From: CAZVIJ01 sp964626735
Lineage (GTDB): Bacteria > Patescibacteriota > Dojkabacteria > JAOAGR01
DNA length: 14,311 nt
Assembly (NCBI GenBank): GCA_964626735.1
Contig: CAZVIJ010000046.1
Span: 1-14,311 of the forward strand
Direction of reading: 5' to 3'
The position numbers were made by a program, and so were the translations under genes. How positions within the stretch are numbered: the stretch's first letter is position 1; each line of letters opens with the position of its first letter. The notes beneath the pieces were generated by a model. It did not search any database, was not told the origin of the DNA, and saw only the letters and a program-made list of their open reading frames with translations. Shown piece by piece: positions 1 through 7,240 of the stretch.

Positions 1-1
1 A

Positions 2-328
2 AATCTGGGTAAAATCGCGAAAATTTTGGGTACGAAAGGTTTGATGCCGAATCCCAAGACGGGAACGGTTGTCACCGATGTCGAGGCTGCAGTCGCTGAG
101 TTCAAGGCCGGTAAGAAGAACTTCAAGGAAGACAAGTCTGGAGTTATGAATACCGTCGTCGGAAAAGTATCTCAAGGCCCTGAGAAGGCTATCGAGAACA
201 TCAAGGCTCTTATGGCTAACATTAAGGAAAATACTCCTGGTTTGCTTAACGATGTTAATACCATCTACATTAAGACAACCATGGGGCCAAGCCTCAAGGT
301 TACCACAAGCGAATTGGTAAGCCTCTAA
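2..328 (+). CDS. rplA: 50S ribosomal protein L1, C-terminal part (5' end outside window)
   Basis: This is the C-terminal 108 residues of ribosomal protein L1, which binds 23S rRNA at the mobile L1 stalk and in many bacteria represses its own operon. The open frame enters from the left edge. The diagnostic stretch LGTKGLMPNPKTGTV, encoded at about 26-70, is the conserved L1 hinge/domain II signature. Near the end come VGKVS, an EN-IKALM helix and TMGPSLKV, which match the final strand of domain I (family pattern TMGP-x-[IV]-KV). The stretch between them is shorter and less conserved than in textbook L1 sequences. A TAA stop is followed 17 bases later by an intrinsic terminator. rplA is therefore the last gene of its transcript, and rplJ/rplL does not follow as it does in many bacteria. 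The family call is secure. Confidence 0.96.
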   Translation, partial: NLGKIAKILGTKGLMPNPKTGTVVTDVEAAVAEFKAGKKNFKEDKSGVMNTVVGKVSQGPEKAIENIKALMANIKENTPGLLNDVNTIYIKTTMGPSLKVTTSELVSL

Positions 329-345
329 TAGTTTTTTATTCCCCG

Positions 346-370
346 AAGCCTGCTTAACGCAGGCTTTTTT
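346..370 (+). terminator. Rho-independent terminator after rplA
   Basis: A perfect 8-bp stem (AAGCCTGC at 346-353, GCAGGCTT at 359-366) encloses a 5-base loop and runs into a T tract (365-370). It starts 17 bases after the rplA stop, on the coding strand. This is the canonical intrinsic terminator layout and ends the ribosomal protein transcript. Confidence 0.92.
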
Positions 371-405
371 CTTTGTCCCCCCATTAACATATATTGACAA
401 AGAAA

Positions 406-750
406 ATGGAAACAGACGAACATCAACTCAAATCCGCCTACGTGTACAAGACGCTCAATTTCGCGATTGCTGTATCAATAGTAGGGTCAATCCTTTTGCT
501 GCCGACAAAGTACGAGCCGTCATTGGGATTTACGGTATGGCTCCTCGTTCTAATGGCAGGCAACCTGTATACCTTGAAAACCGTCTTCAAAAAATTGAAC
601 TTCAATATTCTAACGGTAAGCCTCCTGATAACGTACTGTTTCGTAGCGCTCAGCTTCGTACTGAATACGAAATCCCACTTTCTCAATGCCTTCCTTGCCA
701 TTGTCCTTCTCCCCCTTATAACCATGAACCTGGTTTCAGATGATTTTTAA
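406..750 (+). CDS. N-terminal fragment of a DUF4153/DUF4173-like membrane protein
   Basis: This is a short, very hydrophobic protein of 114 residues from the ATG at 406. An in-frame TTG at 394 would add four residues. After a polar N-terminus it shows about four membrane segments: AIAVSIVGSILLL, FTVWLLVLMAGNLY, ILTVSLLITYCFVALSFVL and NAFLAIVLLPLITM. The spacing and the LN-x-FLA-x-LLPL pattern resemble the N-terminal helices of DUF4153/DUF4173 proteins, which are of unknown function. The next ORF (775-2121) is in the same frame and looks like the remainder of such a protein. A single TAA at 748-750 separates them, so this is probably the N-terminal piece of one broken gene rather than a free-standing protein. 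No Shine-Dalgarno sequence is visible. A TATATT box at 390-395 lies ten bases before the ATG and could give a nearly leaderless transcript. The start choice is uncertain. Confidence 0.65.
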   Translation: METDEHQLKSAYVYKTLNFAIAVSIVGSILLLPTKYEPSLGFTVWLLVLMAGNLYTLKTVFKKLNFNILTVSLLITYCFVALSFVLNTKSHFLNAFLAIVLLPLITMNLVSDDF

Positions 751-774
751 TCATGTTTAATATACCGATACTTT

Positions 775-2121
775 TTGGGTGCCGTTTATTTCATAGCCGC
801 AAAAGTGGCGGGGATTTTCATTTTCATATTCGACCTGCTCAATAAGGTACAGGCAGAGTCAAAGGGATCGGCTGCGAAAAAGCGCATTATCACCGCTGCG
901 AAAGTGGTTGGCCTCTTTTTGGTAACGGGCCTTCCGGTTTCCCTTATCGTACTGCTCCTCTTGCAAGCATCTAATGAGACATTCTATCAGTGGACCCACA
1001 ACCTCCTGAACTTCGACAATCTCTGGTCACACTTCTGGCTCAGGGTTTTGTTCGTGTTATTCATGACTCCCTACCTCATCACCGAAATGTATTTCGCGAA
1101 AGAAATACACAAGTCTCGCAACGAGCTGATGACGAAGAACATTGTCGCATCGAAAGAATTGCGGAAATATTGGGTTGCTGCGACGGTAATGACGTTGGTA
1201 CTTTTGAATATCTTCTATCTCGTCTTCGTATTCGCGGAAACAAAATACGACTTCTCGAATGTTCGTGAACTTCTCTTTAAAAAAGGCTACGATTCGTACT
1301 CACAGCTAGCGGTTACGAGATTCTGGGAGTTGATTATCGTTTCCTTCATCAACTTAAGTATTATCTATTTCGTGGTGAAACCGGCAAGGGCAACGAAAAA
1401 ACTAGCTAAGTGGCTTAACACGGCTTTGTTGGCAAACGGCGGATTGCTGCTCATCAATACGCTTTTCCTCATCTACTCGGCGAATCAACGTATTTCGCTC
1501 TACGAGCAAGGATACGGGCTGACCAACAAACGATTCCTAGCCCATACATTTCTACCGGTCCTTGTGTGCATTACGTTCTTGGTTTTCTCGGGGCTCATTT
1601 GGAAACGCTACAATAACAAGATCAGGGTCGCATTGTCTCTCATCGCCCTTTTTATTGGCACCTACGTTATGCTCCCCACCGAGTACATTATCAACAAGAT
1701 CAATTACGATCGAGCAAACACAGGAAAAATAGTCGTTTACGATCCAATCTATACGATAGATAACAGATATCCGTATCTTTACTCTTCTATGGAATCCGAT
1801 CAAAACGCCAAAAGCTTCTACCAGGATCTTCCCGAAAACGATATCGAAAGCTTCGACGGCTTATTTATCGCAAACGAATTGCTGAAGACAGACAAGCTCA
1901 CCGATGTTCAGCGCGGCGTGATTTCCTACAAGATAAACCAATTCTTAAGTACGTACAATAACGCATGCGATCAATTAAGCTGGAGGGAATTCAATTTCTC
2001 GAAATGGCTTCTGCTCAGGACGCTCAAACCTCAAACAACGGATTTCCGAGGACCTTTAAGCGTACTGCCCCCATGTCTTACGACGGGAACATCCTCCGGA
2101 TCGGTTCCCAGTAGTAGGTAA
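775..2121 (+). CDS. DUF4153/DUF4173-like polytopic membrane protein, main part
   Basis: The ORF has 448 residues from a TTG at 775. Eight membrane segments are visible, at roughly residues 3-22, 44-63, 87-108, 132-154, 178-200, 217-236, 254-276 and 285-305. A polar C-terminal region of about 140 residues follows. The motif YEQGYGLTNKRFLAH (about residues 242-257), the preceding GLFLVTGLPVSLIVLLLL helix and the tail WREFNFSKWLLLRTL match what I recall of DUF4173 proteins; their function is unknown. No good start or ribosome-binding site is visible. The frame is open upstream back to the TAA at 748-750, and the preceding ORF supplies the family's expected N-terminal helices. An ATG at 753 is in the wrong frame but would join this frame if the T5 run at 772-776 were one base shorter. 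The last 15 or so residues overlap the convergent AHSA1-like gene and look unlike the family, so the C-terminal tail may be run-on. Confidence 0.7.
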   Translation: MGAVYFIAAKVAGIFIFIFDLLNKVQAESKGSAAKKRIITAAKVVGLFLVTGLPVSLIVLLLLQASNETFYQWTHNLLNFDNLWSHFWLRVLFVLFMTPYLITEMYFAKEIHKSRNELMTKNIVASKELRKYWVAATVMTLVLLNIFYLVFVFAETKYDFSNVRELLFKKGYDSYSQLAVTRFWELIIVSFINLSIIYFVVKPARATKKLAKWLNTALLANGGLLLINTLFLIYSANQRISLYEQGYGLTNKRFLAHTFLPVLVCITFLVFSGLIWKRYNNKIRVALSLIALFIGTYVMLPTEYIINKINYDRANTGKIVVYDPIYTIDNRYPYLYSSMESDQNAKSFYQDLPENDIESFDGLFIANELLKTDKLTDVQRGVISYKINQFLSTYNNACDQLSWREFNFSKWLLLRTLKPQTTDFRGPLSVLPPCLTTGTSSGSVPSSR

Positions 2122-2476
2122 CCCAACCTTTTTCTATGTGGTCGTACGCAGAAAGGGGCACCTCCGATTGATTGAACTCGATGGTGGTGCCTCCCCGTTC
2201 GGGAAAGAAATCCATCGTAACGCGCGAGAAATGATTTGAGGGCCATGATGCCTCATTAGCTCTCCAGTTCATTACGAGCTTTCTATCGGGCACGATCTCG
2301 ATAAAGGTACCATGTAAGCCTCCCCCGTATACTGAAAAAGCCCCACCTACTTTAGGGTCAATCTCGGCTTTGCTCTTGGTTAAGCTCGAGTGCTTCTCCG
2401 AGTCGGTAAGGAGCTCGAAAATCTCGTGGGGCGATGCATTGATCCATACTGTTTGCTTTATAGACTTCGTATCCAT
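2078..2476 (-). CDS. SRPBCC / AHSA1-like domain protein
   Basis: A small soluble protein of 132 residues, close to the usual length of about 140 for single-domain AHSA1 (activator of Hsp90 ATPase homolog 1-like) members of the SRPBCC/START superfamily. These form a helix-grip fold with a hydrophobic cavity. The bacterial members are mostly uncharacterised, and a direct Hsp90 role should not be assumed. Family landmarks in order: KQTVWINASPHEIFELLTD (first strand and helix), K--A-IDPKVGGAFSVYGG, LHGTFIEIVPDRKLVMNWR, then TMDFFPERGGTTIEFNQSEVP and the closing helix GWVTYYWEPIRRMF. The TAA stop lies inside the 3' end of the convergent membrane-protein ORF (44-base overlap). The start is the first ATG that gives the full fold. 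It has no Shine-Dalgarno sequence, but a plausible promoter precedes it (2501-2528). It lies 54 bases beyond the end of the surface protein gene on the same strand with no terminator between, so read-through is possible. Confidence 0.9.
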   Translation of the reverse strand: MDTKSIKQTVWINASPHEIFELLTDSEKHSSLTKSKAEIDPKVGGAFSVYGGGLHGTFIEIVPDRKLVMNWRANEASWPSNHFSRVTMDFFPERGGTTIEFNQSEVPLSAYDHIEKGWVTYYWEPIRRMFPS

Positions 2477-2500
2477 AATCCAGTAATACCTTTATCCAAC

Positions 2501-2528
2501 ATAATACTGCAGGACTATCAAATTACAA
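2501..2528 (-). promoter_or_regulatory. Candidate promoter for the AHSA1-like gene
   Basis: On the minus strand, TTGTAA (2528-2523) and TATTAT (2506-2501) are 16 bases apart, a fair match to the -35 and -10 of a housekeeping promoter. Transcription would start about 18 bases before the ATG at 2476. A weaker alternative is TATTAC at 2488-2483, exactly six bases before the ATG, which would give a leaderless message. Confidence 0.4.
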
Positions 2529-2530
2529 GC

Positions 2531-5500
2531 CTATTCCCTCGAAAGGAGAGTTGGAAGAGTTATTCTTTTTATCCCTGGAATAACGAGCATAGCGACGATG
2601 CTCGCTAAGAACAGGACTCCCGACGCCATTGTACGTACGTACAAAAAGTTAAGCAATGCTATAAGGCTGATAGCGATTAACGCAATGACGACAAGTTTGA
2701 ACGAAAGCCGGTATCGGGCATTCGTCATGAGCCCTATGAGACCGAGAACGATCAGTATCCCCATAATCCCGAATTGTAAGAGCAGTGCGCTGATCGCATG
2801 AGGAACGTTCTCTCCCACCCGGCCTTGAACCGCATCGAACGCATCCTTCAGGGGAAGATCGAATGGCTCTTTCGTATTGAGAAGAGAGCTTTGCGTCATT
2901 AAAATAAAGTCGACCGCCATATCGATGGCATAACCGTCTTCTTCCTCGACATGAACGACGAGCAGCGATTTTCCATTCCCCGGATAGCTGTCGATGACTT
3001 TAACGAGCATGCGATCCTGATGTTTCTCAAACGTCACATGCGGATCGGTGCCGGTATATTTCTTGCCGTTTACCATAATTACCAAGGTTTTGATGTTAAC
3101 CGTACCGTTTCCCGAAACTATGGAAAATTCGATATATTGTCGGTCCGTCAATGCTTCCCCATTTGTCGGGCGAATCGCTTGAAGCGAGGCATGCCTGAAT
3201 GCGGGTGTCGGCGTTGCCTGAGTTTCCACACCTTGCACTTCAGGCGTATGCAAAGCAACAGCCGGCGTCGTAGGTACCGGGCTTGGAATGAATGAATCAG
3301 GTTCGTCAGTATCCGGATCGACAATAGTTATGACCGGTGTAGGATTTGTCTCGGGAACAAGCGTAACAGTAGGCTTTGTGACCGGCGTCGTACTTGGAGA
3401 GGGTTCGGGAGTATCGGTAGGCGTCGGAGTCGGAGTATCGACGGGAGTAGGAGTTGGCGTTATGTCGACGCAATTTTTTGATTCGTACATCCTAACATCG
3501 TCCAAATACATGCCCGTTATGTCCCCGTAGCCGTCTTGATGTACGAGGAACTTTATCCTGATCGACTTACCGGCATAGGCCTTAAGGTCAAACGCCTTGA
3601 AGTTCCAAATGCGGGAGTTCTCGTTGACGTGCATGATCGTCGTCATAACGTTTCCGTTAAGATCGACCACGTAAGCATCCATCCAGTCGTATTCGATCGT
3701 ATCGTCAGAATACGGTCGGTACCAATAGGTTAGCACTGCGCCGTTTGCTGGTACATCGAGCGTCGTATACAGAGAGCTGTTTCCTGTCGGTTCGACTGTA
3801 CCAGAAACAGTACCGAGAATTACGGAATTCTTTCCGCCGTGATTGAATTTCGTGGAAATAACCGGTTTGGTCTGGTTGCCGTCGATAACCCAGGGAGCCA
3901 AGTCCGCATTCTCGAAACTACCGTTGACAATCGATGCCTCTTGTAGACATCCGTCATTATCCAAAACATTGACGGTAACCGGATTCAAGGTCAAACTGTC
4001 GAAATTCGGGTCTTCGCTTTTGGAGGTATGGACAATTTTGCTGACCCGCAATCCATCAGTCGCGGAATTATCGATTGCGGTCACGACTATTAATTGCGCC
4101 TTATTCCAGTTATCGGGGGTGAAAACGATAAACGACTTACTGACCGTAACTTCAGCTTGGGGCGTAATATCGATCTCGACATCCTGTTTCGGCTGAGCGC
4201 TGAGAGTTACGAGGTACGAGTCTGTCGCTCCGCCTTCGAAAACGTCGGTCGAACCTCCAGATTCAGAAACTGCGATGCCTCCGGTATCGTTATCAGTTAT
4301 GCTGACGATAAGCGGCTGTATAGGAAGCAGGTTGTAATTGCTGTCGGTACTTTGGGCATTGAATGTAATGGTGCCCGAATGCTTGCCCTCGATAACATTG
4401 TCGTTGACGGCATATACCGTTATCGATTGGGGAATATTCCAATTAGCGTTGGTGAATACCGCGGACGAGCCGGAAAGCGAAAGCTGGTTATCCGATTGCA
4501 TTGTGATAGTCACATTCGACGCTGGCTTAGAGCTTAGCGACAAGCTGAACGTATCCGAGATGCCGTTCTCGACGACATTCGTGCTGCCGGCCGTTTGGCT
4601 GACGACTATTCCTACCGTATCGTTATCGACGATCGTGTAGGTAAAGGAAATATTGTTCCCGATCGTTGCGTTCGTGGGATTGGATAGCGTAACGGTTACG
4701 AACTCGCTATTTTCGTGTACGAAATCTTCGAGGAGAACCAATGAAATCGCGCCTGTTTTTTGTCCCGCGGGGATGGTAAGCTTCGTTCCGGAAAGGCGGT
4801 AATCGGTACCGGATTGTGCCGTAGCCGCGGTAACCGCGTAATTCACCGACACATCAAGCGTGCTGATTGCGTTGAGGGTCACCGGTATAGAGACAGTCCT
4901 GGCCCCTTCCTCACCAGAATCCGACGGTGTGACGAATTGGATAGAGGTTTGGTCTGCGCTATCGAATCGCGCGATATACGGCCTGAAAACATTGCCGTTT
5001 TGGAACGAGCTGAAGTCACCTCCTGCATACAGCGATCCCGAATCCACGAATAGCGAAAAGACTTTCCAGTCAGAATCGGGATTCCAATCAAGCGGGTTTC
5101 CGGTCAGAGCGTCAACGGCTCCCAAATAATTTCGCTGTTTCCCTTGAAGCGTCGTGAACTCTCCTCCGACAAAGACCGTTGAGCCGTCAATGGCAAGGGC
5201 ATTCACTACATCCCCTGCATCGGGGTCCCATTGGAGCACCGTCGTTGCAGTCGACGAGATATCAAGTGCTGCTGCGTAATTCCTGAACTCTCCGCCTATC
5301 ATGGTAAACCAACCGCCGGCGTATACGGTATTACCGTTTATTGCGATGGTCATGACCTCGTTATCGGCACTCGGATCCCAATCGGTAGCATTATTCGTAG
5401 CCACATTCGTTTTAAGAGACGCCAAGTAGTTACGCGGTACGCCACCGATACTCGTAAAGCTTCCACCGACATACAGGACATTTCCCTTGAGAACCATTGT

Positions 5501-7132
5501 GTTTATCCAATTATCGGCCTCAGGTGCCCAAGTAGTAGCCATCGCGGTATTCTTCGTGGTATCGAGAGCAGCGATCCTGCTTCGTCCCTGCCCTCCGATT
5601 GACGAGAAGTATCCACCGACATAAAGCGTATTTCCCTGAAGAGCCATCGCCAATACGCTATTGTTTGCGCTCGGATTCCAAGCCGTAGCGCTGCCGGTCG
5701 TTTTCGAGAGGGCTGCGATACCTACCCTCGATTGACCTCCCATATTCGAAAATTCGCCTGCCACGTACACAACCGATTCGGTTGCAATTATCGCGTGGAC
5801 CGTTCCATCTCCATTTTGGGGATTCCACGATGTTGCCTGTCCCGTTACCGGATCGAGAGCGGCAGCCATATTGCGTGCGGCTCCCCCGACGCTCGTGAAA
5901 TCTCCGCCGATGAAAACGTTCGACCCGCTTACCGCAAGGGACCGCACTTCAGGCCCGACATTAGGATCCCACGAGGTTGCGGTACTGGTGGTGATGTCTA
6001 TAGCAGCTGCATTATTCCGTGCCTGCCCGCCGATATTGGTGAAGCGCCCACCGGCGTATATGGTATTGCCCTCGACAAACAACGAGCGTATCGCGTAAAA
6101 GCCGTAGGTAATCGGCTGCGGGTTGAAAGCGGTAACCGCTGCCGTTGAAGCATGTATCCCCGCGATCATCAGCCGAGGCTGACCTCCCATTGTGGTAAAG
6201 AAACCCGACGCGATCACCGTATTCGACCCCGAGTGGAACGCCAACGATAGAACGGTACTGTTTGCGTTAGGATTCCATGAGGTTAAATCGCCTGTCGACA
6301 TGTCGACCGATGCGATTCTGCTTCTGGAAACGCCATTGACGCTACTGAAAGAACCGCCGAAATACAACGTTTGCCCCACCGACATTACTGTATAAACCTG
6401 GGCGTTAACGCTGACGTTCAAGGAAGTAACTGATCCCGTCCCGAGGTCAAGGGCCGCCAAGTTGTTTCGCGCTTGTCCCCCTATGGAAGTAAAGCAGCCG
6501 CCAACGACAAGGCTGGAACCCACGATAGCCATCGAATTGATCCAACAGCCGGTATCGCCTGCATCCCATGCAGTAGGAGCTGCTGTTGCTACGGTAAGCT
6601 GTACGATATCTTTGCGGGGAAGTTTATTGGTCCCAACTTCGTAAAAATCTCCCGCAACGAACATGGTAGAACCGGTAACCAAAATGGAATTCACTTCGGC
6701 ATTCGCGTTAAGCCGGGCATTCCAGGAGGTATCGAGCGTTCCGTTTGCAAGAATATGGGCGATGCCGTTTCGTGATGTTGTGCCGACAGTCTTAAAGCTG
6801 CCTCCGACAAACCATCCGTTCGAACCGTCGGGCACCACGACGTTGATCCTATTTCCGAAATTCGGGTATGAGGTAAACGGAGTTCCGGTAGTCTTGCTAA
6901 CCGGTACCCCCGCCCCCTTATACGGACCGATATAGTGGAAATTGCCACCTAGGTAAATCGTACCGTCGGCTCCTTTGGCGGTTGTATAGACATCCCCGTC
7001 TGTCACCCACATGCTCGTATTCGGGCCATTCCCCAAGGCCGCCTCGACGGGAGTTCTCAATCCAACGGCGACGAGCCCGATAAGGGTTACGGCGCTGATA
7101 TTGAGAAATCTTTTTAAGAGCTTAAACATCAT
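2531..7132 (-). CDS. Large surface protein: delta-60 repeats, Calx-beta-like domains, Pro/Thr stalk, triple-TM C-terminus
   Basis: A 1533-residue exported protein. Residues 1-31 are a typical signal peptide (basic KLLKR, hydrophobic core, likely cleavage after VEA). Residues about 32-727 hold 14 repeats of about 50 residues with the core GG-F-x3-GG-x-x-RN-x-AAL, as in the delta-60/DUF5122-type propeller family. A Calx-beta domain follows (about 731-838), then two related Calx-beta-like domains (about 838-949 and 949-1059), each ending in the acidic DND motif that fits calcium binding. Next is a jelly-roll or carbohydrate-binding-like domain (NGSFE...W at its start, YLDDV at its end) lying between Cys1062 and Cys1221, which could pair. 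A Pro/Thr-rich linker (about 1222-1310) leads to an Ig-like domain (about 1315-1420) and three membrane helices (about 1449-1470, 1477-1497, 1501-1519). No LPXTG or PEP-CTERM motif is seen. I infer a stalked, membrane-anchored surface or adhesion protein; the ligand is unknown. It starts at the first of two adjacent ATGs. Confidence 0.88.
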   Translation of the reverse strand: MMFKLLKRFLNISAVTLIGLVAVGLRTPVEAALGNGPNTSMWVTDGDVYTTAKGADGTIYLGGNFHYIGPYKGAGVPVSKTTGTPFTSYPNFGNRINVVVPDGSNGWFVGGSFKTVGTTSRNGIAHILANGTLDTSWNARLNANAEVNSILVTGSTMFVAGDFYEVGTNKLPRKDIVQLTVATAAPTAWDAGDTGCWINSMAIVGSSLVVGGCFTSIGGQARNNLAALDLGTGSVTSLNVSVNAQVYTVMSVGQTLYFGGSFSSVNGVSRSRIASVDMSTGDLTSWNPNANSTVLSLAFHSGSNTVIASGFFTTMGGQPRLMIAGIHASTAAVTAFNPQPITYGFYAIRSLFVEGNTIYAGGRFTNIGGQARNNAAAIDITTSTATSWDPNVGPEVRSLAVSGSNVFIGGDFTSVGGAARNMAAALDPVTGQATSWNPQNGDGTVHAIIATESVVYVAGEFSNMGGQSRVGIAALSKTTGSATAWNPSANNSVLAMALQGNTLYVGGYFSSIGGQGRSRIAALDTTKNTAMATTWAPEADNWINTMVLKGNVLYVGGSFTSIGGVPRNYLASLKTNVATNNATDWDPSADNEVMTIAINGNTVYAGGWFTMIGGEFRNYAAALDISSTATTVLQWDPDAGDVVNALAIDGSTVFVGGEFTTLQGKQRNYLGAVDALTGNPLDWNPDSDWKVFSLFVDSGSLYAGGDFSSFQNGNVFRPYIARFDSADQTSIQFVTPSDSGEEGARTVSIPVTLNAISTLDVSVNYAVTAATAQSGTDYRLSGTKLTIPAGQKTGAISLVLLEDFVHENSEFVTVTLSNPTNATIGNNISFTYTIVDNDTVGIVVSQTAGSTNVVENGISDTFSLSLSSKPASNVTITMQSDNQLSLSGSSAVFTNANWNIPQSITVYAVNDNVIEGKHSGTITFNAQSTDSNYNLLPIQPLIVSITDNDTGGIAVSESGGSTDVFEGGATDSYLVTLSAQPKQDVEIDITPQAEVTVSKSFIVFTPDNWNKAQLIVVTAIDNSATDGLRVSKIVHTSKSEDPNFDSLTLNPVTVNVLDNDGCLQEASIVNGSFENADLAPWVIDGNQTKPVISTKFNHGGKNSVILGTVSGTVEPTGNSSLYTTLDVPANGAVLTYWYRPYSDDTIEYDWMDAYVVDLNGNVMTTIMHVNENSRIWNFKAFDLKAYAGKSIRIKFLVHQDGYGDITGMYLDDVRMYESKNCVDITPTPTPVDTPTPTPTDTPEPSPSTTPVTKPTVTLVPETNPTPVITIVDPDTDEPDSFIPSPVPTTPAVALHTPEVQGVETQATPTPAFRHASLQAIRPTNGEALTDRQYIEFSIVSGNGTVNIKTLVIMVNGKKYTGTDPHVTFEKHQDRMLVKVIDSYPGNGKSLLVVHVEEEDGYAIDMAVDFILMTQSSLLNTKEPFDLPLKDAFDAVQGRVGENVPHAISALLLQFGIMGILIVLGLIGLMTNARYRLSFKLVVIALIAISLIALLNFLYVRTMASGVLFLASIVAMLVIPGIKRITLPTLLSRE
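4952..7039 (-). repeat. Region encoding 14 tandem delta-60/propeller-type repeats
   Basis: Within the surface protein, 14 copies of a repeat of about 50 residues can be counted by the core [VLI][YF][VA]GG-x-F-[TS]-x-[IV]-GG-x-x-R. Examples are VVGGCFTSIGGQAR, IYAGGRFTNIGGQAR, VFIGGDFTSVGGAAR and LYVGGSFTSIGGVPR. The first (about residue 59) and third (about residue 155) are degenerate, and the last carries an insertion (FSSFQNGNVFR). Between cores a W[ND]P-x-[AV] motif and a [ST]-x-[VA]-x-A-[LI] strand recur. The copies differ at DNA level, so this is an old expansion. Fourteen copies would fit two seven-bladed propellers, which is an inference. Confidence 0.85.
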
Positions 7133-7169
7133 CGTGGAGCATCGATATAGTACCGCTGATCTGATACAG

Positions 7170-7202
7170 ATTATACACTATAACGTATGATAGATGCTAT
7201 CA
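7170..7202 (-). promoter_or_regulatory. Promoter -10 box and overlapping palindrome for the surface protein gene
   Basis: A perfect TATAAT on the minus strand (7175-7170) lies 37 bases before the surface-protein ATG, predicting a 5' leader of about 30 bases. No TTGACA-like -35 sits 16-18 bases upstream. That position (about 7193-7198) is instead covered by a perfect inverted repeat, TGATAG-ATG-CTATCA (7188-7202). This suggests a regulator-dependent promoter with the palindrome as operator. The 108-base gap 7133-7240 holds nothing else I can support, and I see no intrinsic terminator for the upstream signalling operon in it. Confidence 0.5.
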
Positions 7203-7240
7203 GGTTCAAGCATTACATGAGCATTTGGTAGTTTCCTGAG

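Noticed and set aside
394..399. Perfect TTGACA, a possible -35 box
   Set aside because: No -10-like hexamer occurs 16-18 bases downstream (about 416-423), and it would place the promoter inside the following gene.
748..750. Recoding of TAA as a sense codon to explain the split membrane protein gene
   Set aside because: Other genes in the window, such as rplA and the AHSA1-like gene, end normally at TAA, so genome-wide reassignment is not supported.
3288..3530. Plus-strand ORF rich in Gly/Val (GVGVGV repeats) opposite the surface protein gene
   Set aside because: It is the antisense of the Pro/Thr-rich linker; the repeat pattern comes from the codons of the linker, and no start signal or homology is visible.
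4094..6148. Several plus-strand ORFs of 90-150 codons opposite the repeat region of the surface protein
   Set aside because: They are shadows of one long, clearly coding minus-strand frame with periodic repeats; their translations are Arg/Cys-rich and look like no protein family.
7133..7240. Possible c-di-GMP riboswitch or intrinsic terminator between the signalling operon and the surface protein gene
   Set aside because: No GEMM-like conserved core or paired stems are visible, and no GC-rich hairpin with a T run; only the short palindrome at 7188-7202 stands out.
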